The notes under the pieces: generated by a model
The model's database searches: none
What the model saw: only the letters and a program-made list of their open reading frames with translations
Told to the model about the DNA's origin: nothing
Shown here: piece after piece, positions 45,343 to 53,438 of the stretch
How the letters are laid out: every line of letters begins with the position of its first letter
Position numbering within the stretch: position 1 is the first letter of the stretch
Assembly (NCBI GenBank): GCA_946482515.1
Contig: CAMLRS010000020.1
Coordinates: 1 to 55,439, forward strand
Length of the DNA stretch: 55,439 nt
Reading direction: 5' to 3'
DNA from: an uncultured Flavobacteriales bacterium
GTDB lineage: Bacteria; Bacteroidota; Bacteroidia; Flavobacteriales; Crocinitomicaceae
Program-made: the position numbers and the translations under genes

Positions 45343-47514
45343 ATGAAAAAAATACTCTTTTCAATGCTGGCGGCAGGTATCACAAGCCTGGCAGCTTTCG
45401 GACAGGCAGTGTTGCCAACCAGCTGGAACTTCGCCACAACGACGTTCCCAACCGGCTGGTCAGCTACCGGAACGGATTACTATACGGCTTCCGGTAACCC
45501 GGCCCCGGCACTGAAATTCGATCACGCGGGTGATTACATGGTGATCTACTTCGCCAGCAATCCGGGTAACCTCACTTACGATATCGCAGGAAACAGCTTC
45601 TCGGGCGGTACCTTTACCGTAGAGCAATCCGACAACGGAACAGCCTGGACAACACTTCATACGTTTACTTCGATCCCCGGAGGCGGAGCTTACAATGCAA
45701 CGACTGATGTACCGCTCAGCACCACACGTTACATCCGCTTTTTCTACACGAACAAAGTTGTCGGTAACGTAGGGCTTGACAACGTGGCGATCGCAGCAGG
45801 TGCGGCAACGCCTCAGCAGGAAATCAACGTAAAACAGGGAGCAACAACCATCGTAAGCGGTGGAACGCATTCCATGAGCTCGCCGGTAAGCACGATGACA
45901 CCCGTGACATTTACCGTTGAAAACCTCGGAACGGTCAATACCCTGAACATCGCTTCAGCAACCATTACAGGACCGGCTGCTGCCGATTTCAACGTAGCAT
46001 CTTTTCCTGCAACCGTAACGGCAGCCAGCACAGGCTCACTTGTGGTGGAATTTACACCTTCAGTTGCGGGAACGCGCGAAGCAGTACTGACCATTGCCAA
46101 CGACGATTCAGATGAAGCTTCTTACGTGATCAACCTCGATGGTATCGGCGGCGGGCTGGCAACAGAACCGGCAGCACAGGCTACCAACCTGCAATTCGGA
46201 ACGGTAAAAACCTACCGTCTCAGCGCAACATTCACACCTGCTGCTTCAACACCGGACGGCTACATCGTACTTCGTAAAAAAGGCTCTGCGATTACAGGCG
46301 TGCCAGCTGACGGAACAGTATACGACCGCGGTGACATCGTTGGCGATGCACAAGTGGTTTACAGCGGCACAGCAACCGGTTTTTCACCGAACAATATTGT
46401 GGCTTCTGCAACGTACCATTTCGCGGTATTCACCTACAACGGAACAGGAACCTTCCGCAATTACAACACAACAGCTCCGCTCACAGGCAGCACGACCACT
46501 CCGGCTACGATGATGCCTGCAAGCGAGTACAGCGGTATTTCCACTTCCAGCCCGACATTTGTGGCTGATCTGCACAACCACGTGAACCCGCACCAGATGC
46601 AGTTCTACAGCAACTACGCAAACCTGATGATCGCCAAATTCGCTGCACGCGATACGGTAGACAATCAGCGCGTGATCACTTGCGTTTACAGTGGCGAGAA
46701 CAAGATTTACACAGAGCCGTTCGATTTCACTTCCAACGGTTACAGCCGCGAGCACTCGTACCCACACAGCTGGATGCCGACCAACCCTGCGCAGGATCTG
46801 CCGGAATACAACGACTACCATCACTTGTTCCCGACTAACCAGAACCAGGCGAATGCTGTTCGCAGCAACTACCCGCTGGGAGAAGTGGTAACAGTTTCTT
46901 CTACGTTCCTCGGTGCGAAATTCGGTCTGGATGCGAACGGTAACCTGGTTTACGAACCACGCGACGAGCACAAAGGCGATGCAGCCCGTGCCATGATGTA
47001 CGAAGCGATTAGCTACACAACTGTTAGCGGCAATAACTGGGGCTTCCCGAACCCCATCAGTGGTTCGATAAACTACGGACAAGACCAGGCAGTTCTGAAG
47101 CAATGGCATTTTGACGATCAGCCTGATGGTTACGAAATTGCCCGCAACGATTACATCGATTCTTTGCAAGGCAACCGCAACCCGTTTGTCGACAGCGTGA
47201 ATTTTGCTTGTTACGTGAACTTCAACAATATGTCGTACGAAGCGGCTGGCTGCTTTGCAGATGTACAGGAATTGCTCAACGCCGGCTTCATCGCTTACCC
47301 GAACCCGGCGAAAGACGAGCTGTTGCTGCACGTAGACGCTACAACCATTTCTGCTTACGAAATCATCGATATGCAGGGGCGTACGGTACAATCCGGTGCG
47401 GCCTCCAATCAGGTACTTGTACAATTGAATATTGCGGCGCTGAATTCCGGTGCTTATGTGGTCAGAGTGACCACGCCATACGGTATAGCACAGCGTTCGC
47501 TCGTGATCGAATAA
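45343..47514 (+). CDS. T9SS-secreted endonuclease I
   Basis: A 723-residue exported nuclease. Signal peptide at about 1-20; a beta-sandwich at 22-155 (WNFATTTFPTGWSATG ... VGLDNVAI); a 'choice-of-anchor D'-like Ig domain at about 160-270 (VTFTVENLGTVNTL ... LDGIGGG); the endonuclease I domain at about 400-630 with the His-metal centre REHSYPHSWM (about 469) and YHHLFPTNQNQANAVRSN (about 491), matching the EndA/Vvn type that degrades DNA and often RNA outside the cell; and a type A sorting domain at about 650-723 (AYPNPAKDEL ... LNSGAYVVRV). The next gene begins 3 bases after its stop, so it leads a three-gene operon. Confidence 0.93.
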   Translation: MKKILFSMLAAGITSLAAFGQAVLPTSWNFATTTFPTGWSATGTDYYTASGNPAPALKFDHAGDYMVIYFASNPGNLTYDIAGNSFSGGTFTVEQSDNGTAWTTLHTFTSIPGGGAYNATTDVPLSTTRYIRFFYTNKVVGNVGLDNVAIAAGAATPQQEINVKQGATTIVSGGTHSMSSPVSTMTPVTFTVENLGTVNTLNIASATITGPAAADFNVASFPATVTAASTGSLVVEFTPSVAGTREAVLTIANDDSDEASYVINLDGIGGGLATEPAAQATNLQFGTVKTYRLSATFTPAASTPDGYIVLRKKGSAITGVPADGTVYDRGDIVGDAQVVYSGTATGFSPNNIVASATYHFAVFTYNGTGTFRNYNTTAPLTGSTTTPATMMPASEYSGISTSSPTFVADLHNHVNPHQMQFYSNYANLMIAKFAARDTVDNQRVITCVYSGENKIYTEPFDFTSNGYSREHSYPHSWMPTNPAQDLPEYNDYHHLFPTNQNQANAVRSNYPLGEVVTVSSTFLGAKFGLDANGNLVYEPRDEHKGDAARAMMYEAISYTTVSGNNWGFPNPISGSINYGQDQAVLKQWHFDDQPDGYEIARNDYIDSLQGNRNPFVDSVNFACYVNFNNMSYEAAGCFADVQELLNAGFIAYPNPAKDELLLHVDATTISAYEIIDMQGRTVQSGAASNQVLVQLNIAALNSGAYVVRVTTPYGIAQRSLVIE

Positions 47515-47517
47515 CAC

Positions 47518-48237
47518 ATGAAACCGGTAAAATACATACTGATCAGTATAGCGGGAGCAGGCCTTTTGGCCTGCTCTTCGTATAAAGTGGCCACCCATGA
47601 TGCCGAGCGTATTCGCGTCGACGGTTCGGCTTCTGACGTTGAAATGGATTCATTGGTAGCGCCTTACAGAAGAACGCTGCTCAAGGAAATGGGCCAGGTG
47701 ATAGGCAGTACTGAAAACGATATGGCCGTTGGTCGCCCGAACAGCCTGATGGGACAATGGGTGGCAGACGTTATTTTGCAGTACGGCCGCGATAGCCTGC
47801 TTACAGAAAGTGACCGGAAACTTCCGGTGATAGCGCTCTTGAATACCGGTGGATTGCGTGCTTCGTTCTCCAAAGGATCGCTCACGGTGGGCGATGTGTA
47901 CAAAGTCATGCCGTTCGACAACCAGGTTGTGGCATTAAAATTGCCTATTGCAAAACTGGCGGAAATTCAGGCTTACATTCAGCGAACGGGCGGCGAGCCC
48001 ATCGCCGGGTTTAAGCTTGTGAGAGGCAGTTTATTACTGGATGATAACCTTGCCGACGCTGCATTTTTCTGGATAATTACATCGGATTTCCTTGCAAATG
48101 GAGGTGATAAGATGTACTTTTTCGGTGATGCTTTGGAGAAAAAACTAACGTCAAAGCTTGTGCGCGACCTGCTTTTAGAAGAGATCGTGCGGAAACAGAC
48201 TATAGTCGTGCAACTTGAAGAGCGCGTACAATTGTGA
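47518..48237 (+). CDS. 5'-nucleotidase C-terminal domain lipoprotein
   Basis: A 239-residue protein equal to only the C-terminal, substrate-binding domain of UshA-type 5'-nucleotidases: TENDMAVGRPNSLMGQWVADVILQ, LLNTGGLRASFSKGSLTVGDVY and MPFDNQVVAL are the family motifs, with the F/N stacking region near FLANGGDKM. N-terminus MKPVKYILISIAGAGLLACSS gives a lipobox (LLAC), so it should be membrane-anchored. It has no metallophosphatase half; that half is the next gene, 3 bases downstream. Thus the usual N-to-C domain order of the fused enzyme is reversed at gene level. Confidence 0.9.
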   Translation: MKPVKYILISIAGAGLLACSSYKVATHDAERIRVDGSASDVEMDSLVAPYRRTLLKEMGQVIGSTENDMAVGRPNSLMGQWVADVILQYGRDSLLTESDRKLPVIALLNTGGLRASFSKGSLTVGDVYKVMPFDNQVVALKLPIAKLAEIQAYIQRTGGEPIAGFKLVRGSLLLDDNLADAAFFWIITSDFLANGGDKMYFFGDALEKKLTSKLVRDLLLEEIVRKQTIVVQLEERVQL

Positions 48238-48240
48238 ACC

Positions 48241-49143
48241 ATGAAAAGAAGAAACTTCATTCAACAGGCCGGTATGGCAGCAGGAGCAGCCGTGCTGGCG
48301 CCTTCCTTGCTGAGCGCTTCGAAGAAACCGGTAAAACTGGTGATCCTGCATACCAACGATACGCATTCCAATATGGATCCTTTTCCGTCGAATCACGGGA
48401 AATTCCCGAACATGGGCGGTGTTTCGGCACGGGCACAGCAGGTAGAGCGGATCCGCGCTGAAGAAGATTACGTAGTATTGCTCGACGCAGGTGATATTTT
48501 CCAGGGAACACCTTACTTCAACAAATTCAAAGGTGTGCTGGAAATGAAAGCCATGACGGAATTGCGCTACGACGCTGCCACTATGGGCAACCACGATTTC
48601 GATATCGGCCTGGAAGGCTTCAAAGCAGCGCGTCAGTATGCCGATTTTCCATTCGTTAGTGCGAATTACGATTTCTCATCGACCTGTTTGAAAGATGAAG
48701 TAAAACCCTATACAGTTATCCGTCGCGGACCGCTGAAGATCGGCGTGTTCGGTATCGGGATCAATCTCGAAGGACTGGTGCCGGCCACTAACACTGCCGG
48801 AATGGTCTACAACGATCCGATCGGTGCTGCCAAAGCGCAGGTGAAAGCGTTGAAAAAAGAGGGCTGTGATGTGATCATCTGTCTGTCACACCTGGGCTTC
48901 GAATACACGACCGATCAGATGTCCGATCGTGTACTGGCAGCTTCGACTGAAGGCATAGACGTGATCCTCGGCGGGCATACGCATACGTTCCTGGAAGAAC
49001 CGGTGGTGTTGAAAAACAGCATTGGTCAGGATGTCATTGTGAACCAGGTGGGCTACGGGGGCTTGTACCTCGGTCGCATCGATCTGGAGTTGATCAAAGG
49101 TGGGAACGCCAGTGCCAAAGGAAAGCATATAGCGATCGGGTAA
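48241..49143 (+). CDS. 5'-nucleotidase metallophosphatase subunit (Tat-exported)
   Basis: A 300-residue calcineurin-like phosphatase equal to the N-terminal catalytic domain of UshA/CpdB-type enzymes. It has HTNDTHSN (37-44), GDIFQG, GNHDFD (about 116) and GGHTHT (about 244), which bind two metal ions. The N-terminus carries a twin-arginine signal (RRNFIQQ, then an alanine-rich hydrophobic segment), so it is probably exported folded by Tat, while its partner is a Sec lipoprotein. Together with the previous gene it should hydrolyse nucleotides to nucleosides and phosphate in the periplasm. No clear terminator follows. Confidence 0.92.
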   Translation: MKRRNFIQQAGMAAGAAVLAPSLLSASKKPVKLVILHTNDTHSNMDPFPSNHGKFPNMGGVSARAQQVERIRAEEDYVVLLDAGDIFQGTPYFNKFKGVLEMKAMTELRYDAATMGNHDFDIGLEGFKAARQYADFPFVSANYDFSSTCLKDEVKPYTVIRRGPLKIGVFGIGINLEGLVPATNTAGMVYNDPIGAAKAQVKALKKEGCDVIICLSHLGFEYTTDQMSDRVLAASTEGIDVILGGHTHTFLEEPVVLKNSIGQDVIVNQVGYGGLYLGRIDLELIKGGNASAKGKHIAIG

Positions 49144-49167
49144 TGTTTTTTGAACAAAAACAATCCG

Positions 49168-49198
49168 TTGGGAACTAACGCACCATTTTTTACGTTTA
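49168..49198 (+). promoter_or_regulatory. Putative promoter of the 49226 gene
   Basis: TTG at 49168-49170, a 20-base spacer, then TACGTTTA at 49191-49198 (one base off TAnnTTTG), 28 bases before the ATG. Confidence 0.45.
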
Positions 49199-49225
49199 CG
49201 CACTAAGTTAATCTTAATCAACACT

Positions 49226-49942
49226 ATGAAAAAAGCACTAGTTGTCCTGATGAGTCTTACAGCGCTGGGAACTTATGCCCAGGAAGACGAACAGGTGGTC
49301 ATTGTCCGTCAGTCGACGGGTACAAAAGCCCGCAGGGCTCCCAAGCCGGAGCGGAATGTAGAAAACTACAACGCTTTTAAGTTCGACCCGTTTCGCATGG
49401 CGATCGGCGAGATCAATTTCAGCTGGGAACACCGTATCCACGAAAAAACCACACTTGAGGTCGAATTGGGACCGACTGTGTCGAATCTCGGCAGAAACCG
49501 ATTTTATACCCAGCCGGCAGAACCGGGAATGGGGACATACCGCCGGAATTCTTCCATGGGCGTGCTCGTTTCGGCAGCCGTTCGTTATTATCCGCTGGAA
49601 GATTTTCACGCGATGAACAAGCTCTACGTATCGCCGCGTTTCAAATACCGTCGCTACAACGAGTTCTCTTCATCCGATGAGCCTTCGTTGAGCGATATCC
49701 GCGGTTATTCCGATGAGTTCATCTTCTCGTTCAATGTTGGCTACCAGGCGTGGCTGTCGAACAACTTTGCCTTCGATTACTATATCGGAGCGGGAATTGG
49801 CAGCTACAATGGAAAAACCTACCAGCCGCTTTCCACTTACGATGGCAATACGGATACCTGGAGCTATACCTGGCAGCCCATCACTTCGCGCTATGCCCGC
49901 TTTGTCGGTGTGATCGGGATGAAAGTGACGATCGGGAATTAA
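49226..49942 (+). CDS. Outer-membrane beta-barrel protein, paralogue A
   Basis: A 238-residue exported protein: signal peptide at about 1-19 (ALGTYAQ), a basic stretch with IVRQSTG, then a small barrel of about ten strands starting NVENYNAFKFDPFRMAIGE and ending FVGVIGMKVTIGN with the terminal-strand pattern of outer-membrane proteins. It resembles DUF3575-type small barrels in general look. It is a close duplicate of the 50891 gene, with nearly identical DNA over the N-terminal barrel part. Function unknown. Confidence 0.82.
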   Translation: MKKALVVLMSLTALGTYAQEDEQVVIVRQSTGTKARRAPKPERNVENYNAFKFDPFRMAIGEINFSWEHRIHEKTTLEVELGPTVSNLGRNRFYTQPAEPGMGTYRRNSSMGVLVSAAVRYYPLEDFHAMNKLYVSPRFKYRRYNEFSSSDEPSLSDIRGYSDEFIFSFNVGYQAWLSNNFAFDYYIGAGIGSYNGKTYQPLSTYDGNTDTWSYTWQPITSRYARFVGVIGMKVTIGN

Positions 49943-49949
49943 ACGAGCC

Positions 49950-50110
49950 GGACTTCAAGACGTTAGGGCTTCAGGACATTGAGAGATGCTTGATTTTGGA
50001 AGTTTGATTTTTGGTGATGATAACTCCAAACTCATCAACTACTCTTATGTGCCCTATGTGTCCCTGTCTGCCGACAGGCAGGTATGTGGTAAACCGAAGA
50101 CCAAACTAAT
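49950..50110. repeat. Intergenic repeat mosaic upstream of the 50175 gene
   Basis: In order: GACTTCAAGACGTTAGGGC / TTCAGGACATTGAGAG (GACATCAAGAC family, about 49953-49985); AACTCCAAACTCATCAACTAC (AACTC family, coding orientation, about 50024-50044); TTATGTGCCCTATGTGTCC (CCTATGTG family, 50045-50063); CCTGTC-TGCC-GACAGG hairpin (50063-50078) inside the CCTATGTG block; ACCGAAGACCAAAC (about 50094-50107). Then TATTTTTG at 50146-50153, a -7-like word 22 bases before the ATG. Confidence 0.7.
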
Positions 50111-50174
50111 TAACTATTGAAGCTTCCGGTTAAAGGGGGCTTTCGTATTTTTGAGCTACAATTTAAACCGCCAG

Positions 50175-50798
50175 ATGAATCAGTCCCTTTTCAGGCCGGG
50201 TGCCGTTCTCCTTGTATTTTTATTTGTGGCCGTGAATGGCTTCAGTCAGACCCGTTCGCGTATGCCGCACATTGCTCCGTGGCAGAGTGAGAAGCACACC
50301 GTTCCGAATGTCCTGTGGCTCGATCTTTCCGTGGGCTCAGCCCTGACGAAAAACGAGCGCTACGGAATCATGGGAGGTATCAACTTTCATTACCTGACGA
50401 AAACTCGTCGTCACATCCAGTTTCGCTACAATTATACCGGCTCTCTGAATACGAAAGCATACATGAATTATGACGTTTCAGATGCAGGTTATCTGTTTGG
50501 CTGGCTGGTAGCCCGCCGTTTTATGGTGATGGAATTTGCATTCGGTGTAAGCTGTGTGTTCGGCTCGGAAACCACTACTTCTGTTTCCTTTCCGGGCTAT
50601 TCATATAATTCCCACCGCGATCCGTTTGTAACGGTTGGCTTGCCGGTCGAGCTGGATATCAAGCCCATGTGTTTCCATTATTTCGGATTGGGAATAGCTG
50701 TAAAAGGCAATCTCAATCCACGGAGAAGTTACATCGGTGTCGGGCTGGAGCTCTCACTTCACGGTCCGAATCAGCGCCGGATGGTCGTAAAAGAATAG
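50175..50798 (+). CDS. Predicted outer-membrane barrel protein, unknown function
   Basis: 207 residues from the ATG at 50175; an in-frame TTG eight codons earlier overlaps the promoter and is rejected. Signal peptide at about 1-25 (LLVFLFVAVNGFSQ). The rest alternates strands of polar and aromatic residues (FHYLTKTRRHIQFRYNYTGS, FHYFGLGIAVKG, YIGVGLELSLHG), consistent with a small barrel, and lacks enzyme motifs. It is unrelated by eye to the two paralogues on either side. Confidence 0.75.
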   Translation: MNQSLFRPGAVLLVFLFVAVNGFSQTRSRMPHIAPWQSEKHTVPNVLWLDLSVGSALTKNERYGIMGGINFHYLTKTRRHIQFRYNYTGSLNTKAYMNYDVSDAGYLFGWLVARRFMVMEFAFGVSCVFGSETTTSVSFPGYSYNSHRDPFVTVGLPVELDIKPMCFHYFGLGIAVKGNLNPRRSYIGVGLELSLHGPNQRRMVVKE

Positions 50799-50890
50799 GT
50801 CTTTTGTACGGCTCTTAAAATCGAGTACGGAAAATTGCAACAATCGATTGGTGTGAACTTCAGACCTTAGCCGAAACAAATTAGCTAACT

Positions 50891-51616
50891 ATGAAACGCA
50901 CAATTTACCAATCGCTATTGATCACCCTGTTTGCCTTCTCTGCCAATGCACAGCAGGAAGTGGTTATCGTCCGCCAGTCGGACCACAGCAAGCCGGTCAA
51001 AGTTGTAAAGGAAAAAAAGCCTGCCCGCAACGTTGAGAATTACAACGCTTTCAAATTCGACCCGTTCCGCATGGCGATCGGCGAGATCAATTTCAGCTGG
51101 GAGCACCGTATCCACGAAAAAACAACACTGGAATTCGAAGCGGGCCCAACGATCTCGAACCTGCGCAAAAACCGTTTCTCGATTTCACAGGATATGGTTG
51201 GAACCGGTTATTATGAGCGCGAATCAGCTATGGGCGTGCTCGTATCGGCAGCCGTACGCTTTTATCCGTTGGAAGATTTCCAGGCCATGAACAGGATCTA
51301 TGTTTCACCACGTTTTAAATACCGTCGCTACAACGAGAGTGTCGTTTCCAGCGAACCGGGATTGGGACCTATTCGCGGTTATTCGGACGAAATGATTTTT
51401 TCCTTCAACATCGGTTACCAGGCGTGGCTGTCGAACAATTTTGCCTTTGATTACTACATTGGAGCCGGAATTGGCAGCTACAACGGGCGCACTTACCAGA
51501 CGATGTCTACTTACGATGGCAACACCGATAGCTGGACATATAGCTGGCAGCCGCTCAACAAGCGTTATGCAAGTTTTGTAGGCGTGATCGGTATGAAAGT
51601 GACAATCGGGAATTAA
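50891..51616 (+). CDS. Outer-membrane beta-barrel protein, paralogue B
   Basis: A 241-residue exported protein with signal peptide at 1-20 (FAFSANAQ), collinear with the 49226 gene. Shared stretches include VVIVRQS, NVENYNAFKFDPFRMAIGE, INFSWEHRIHEKTTLE and the final RYA.FVGVIGMKVTIGN; differences concentrate in the loop after FEAGPTISNL. The high DNA identity in the barrel start suggests recent duplication or gene conversion. Ends at a strong terminator. Confidence 0.82.
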   Translation: MKRTIYQSLLITLFAFSANAQQEVVIVRQSDHSKPVKVVKEKKPARNVENYNAFKFDPFRMAIGEINFSWEHRIHEKTTLEFEAGPTISNLRKNRFSISQDMVGTGYYERESAMGVLVSAAVRFYPLEDFQAMNRIYVSPRFKYRRYNESVVSSEPGLGPIRGYSDEMIFSFNIGYQAWLSNNFAFDYYIGAGIGSYNGRTYQTMSTYDGNTDSWTYSWQPLNKRYASFVGVIGMKVTIGN

Positions 51617-51638
51617 TCGAAGGAACTTTTACGTGTTG

Positions 51639-51664
51639 GCCCCTGCGTTTGCGGGGGCTTTTTT
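51639..51664 (+). terminator. Terminator after paralogue B
   Basis: GCCCCTGC and GCGGGGGC pair (one G-U) around GTTT, followed by TTTTTT. Confidence 0.88.
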
Positions 51665-51665
51665 A

Positions 51666-51755
51666 TTTCACAGCAAAGACGTAGAGAGCGCGCTAAGTTT
51701 TTATGTGGATATATCAGCCCTTTGCGATCTCTGCGTCTTTGCGGTAAATCATTTA
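51666..51755. repeat. CTCTGCG(T)CTTTGCGG dispersed repeat
   Basis: AGCAAAGACGTAGAGAGCG at about 51671-51690 and CCTTTGCGATCTCTGCGTC-TTTGCGGTAAA at 51719-51748 are inverted versions of each other and match the single copy at 35377-35396. They can pair into a long imperfect hairpin between convergent genes. Confidence 0.65.
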
Positions 51756-51773
51756 TCGCAGCTTCATACGTCC

Positions 51774-51813
51774 TAAAAAAATAAAGGCGGAATTCCGATC
51801 AGAACCCGCCCTT
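51774..51813 (-). terminator. Terminator of lpdA
   Basis: On the minus strand GGCGG..TTC and GAA..CCGCC pair imperfectly and are followed by TTTATTTTTTT. It lies 23 bases after the lpdA stop. Confidence 0.6.
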
Positions 51814-51835
51814 ATTCGTATTTCAAGTGTTCTTC

Positions 51836-53227
51836 TTACAAATGGATCACTTCGCCGTAAGCTGCTGCTGCTGCTTCCATCACGGCTTCCGACATGGTCG
51901 GGTGCGGGTGAACGGTTTTGATCAGCTCTTCGCCGGTTACTTCCAGCTTGCGGATCGCAACGATCTCAGCAATCATTTCCGTAACGTTAGCACCGATCAT
52001 GTGTGCTCCAAGCAATTCGCCGTATTTCGCGTCGAAGATCAGTTTCACGAAGCCATCTTTCGCACCGGCTGCACTTGCTTTTCCGGAAGCAGAGAACGGG
52101 AATTTCCCGACTTTGATTTCCAGACCTGCGTCTTTCGCCGCTTTTTCGGTCATACCAACAGAAGCGATTTCAGGTGAGCAGTACGTACATCCCGGGATAT
52201 TACCGTAATCGAGTGGCTCCGGGTGGTGCCCTGCGATTTTCTCCACGCAGATGATTCCTTCGGCAGAAGCAACGTGTGCAAGCGCTGCTGTCGGGATCAC
52301 GTCGCCGATGGCATAGTAGCCCGGCAGGTTCGTCTGGTAGAAATCGTTCACCAGGATGCGGCCTTTGTCAACCACGATTCCCAGCTCTTCCAAGCCAATG
52401 TTTTCAATATTTGCCTGGATACCAACGGCAGAAAGAACGACATCGCATTCGATCTTTTCTTCGCCTTTAGCGCTTTTTACCGTTACCACGCATCCTTTTC
52501 CGGATGTGTCGACTGCTTCAACAGAAGCGCCGGTCATGATATTGATACCCGCTTTTTTGAAGGATTTCTCCAGCTGTTTTGATACTTCTTCGTCTTCGAT
52601 CGGAACCACATTTGGCATGTATTCCACAACCGTTACGTCTGTGCCGATGGTGTTGTAGAAATAAGCGAATTCCACACCGATTGCTCCGGAACCAACCACA
52701 ACCATTTTCTTCGGTTGTTTTTTCAGGCTCATTGCCTCGCGGTAACCGATGATCTTCTCACCGTCCTGCTGGAGGTTCGGCAACTGGCGTGAGCGCGCTC
52801 CGGTAGCGATGATCACACCTTTGTCTGCGGTGTACTCGGAAACCGTTCCGTCTTCAGCCGTTACGGCTACTTTTTTGCCGGCTTTCAGCACAGCTGTTCC
52901 TTTGATGACGTCGATCTTGTTCTTCTTCATCAGGAACTGGATACCGTTGCTCATTCCGCTGGCCACACCGCGGCTGCGTTGTACCATAGCGTCGAAATCC
53001 GCTTTCGGATCTTTGGCCGAAACACCGTAATCAGCTGCATGTGTCAGGTATTCGAACACATTGGCGCTTTTCAGCAGGGCTTTGGTGGGGATACATCCCC
53101 AGTTGAGGCAAATACCACCCAGCGCATCGCGCTCTACCACCGCCGTTTTCAGGCCCAGTTGCGAGGCACGGATCGCTGTAACATAACCACCAGGTCCGCT
53201 GCCGACAACAATAATATCGTAGTTCAT
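51836..53227 (-). CDS. lpdA: Dihydrolipoyl dehydrogenase
   Basis: A 463-residue FAD flavoprotein that reoxidises dihydrolipoamide for the pyruvate, 2-oxoglutarate and glycine cleavage complexes. It has the FAD motif VGSGPGGYVTAIRA (8-21), redox-active C40 and C45 in GGICLNWGC, the NAD motif VVVGSGAIGVEFA, the second FAD motif YYAIGDV, and the C-terminal HPHPTMSE with the catalytic His-Glu pair. Length is standard. It stands alone with a repeat-filled divergent region upstream and a terminator downstream. Confidence 0.97.
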   Translation of the reverse strand: MNYDIIVVGSGPGGYVTAIRASQLGLKTAVVERDALGGICLNWGCIPTKALLKSANVFEYLTHAADYGVSAKDPKADFDAMVQRSRGVASGMSNGIQFLMKKNKIDVIKGTAVLKAGKKVAVTAEDGTVSEYTADKGVIIATGARSRQLPNLQQDGEKIIGYREAMSLKKQPKKMVVVGSGAIGVEFAYFYNTIGTDVTVVEYMPNVVPIEDEEVSKQLEKSFKKAGINIMTGASVEAVDTSGKGCVVTVKSAKGEEKIECDVVLSAVGIQANIENIGLEELGIVVDKGRILVNDFYQTNLPGYYAIGDVIPTAALAHVASAEGIICVEKIAGHHPEPLDYGNIPGCTYCSPEIASVGMTEKAAKDAGLEIKVGKFPFSASGKASAAGAKDGFVKLIFDAKYGELLGAHMIGANVTEMIAEIVAIRKLEVTGEELIKTVHPHPTMSEAVMEAAAAAYGEVIHL

Positions 53228-53269
53228 ATCAGTTCAATAATTAGATACGCTGCGAAAGTAATGATTTTA

Positions 53270-53412
53270 AGTTGACGAGTTTCTGAGTTTTTCAGTTTTT
53301 GAGCTAGGAGTTTTTGAGTTGCAGAGTTAGGTGTTGACGAGTTACAGAGTTAAGGAGTTTTAGAGTTCGGAGAACAACTCGTCAACCCGTTAACTCATCA
53401 ACTCGCCAACTA
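53270..53412. repeat. Outward-facing AACTC repeats between lpdA and the M61 peptidase
   Basis: 53270-53372 carries GAGTT-rich tracts (GTTGACGAGTTTCTGAGTTT, GAGTTACAGAGTTAAGGAG), which read as AACTC toward lpdA on the minus strand. 53373-53412 carries AACTCGTCAACCCGTTAACTC / ATCAACTCGCCAACT toward the peptidase on the plus strand. The two halves can form a large imperfect cruciform (ACGAGTT ... AACTCGT). Same arrangement as at 8764-8985. Confidence 0.8.
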
Positions 53413-53417
53413 ATAAT

Positions 53418-53425
53418 TACCTTTG
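53418..53425 (+). promoter_or_regulatory. Putative -7 element of the M61 peptidase gene
   Basis: TACCTTTG, 13 bases before the ATG, preceded by the AACTC tract (CGCCAACTAATAAT). No -33 TTG at the usual spacing. Confidence 0.5.
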
Positions 53426-53438
53426 CCCCAAAAAAACA

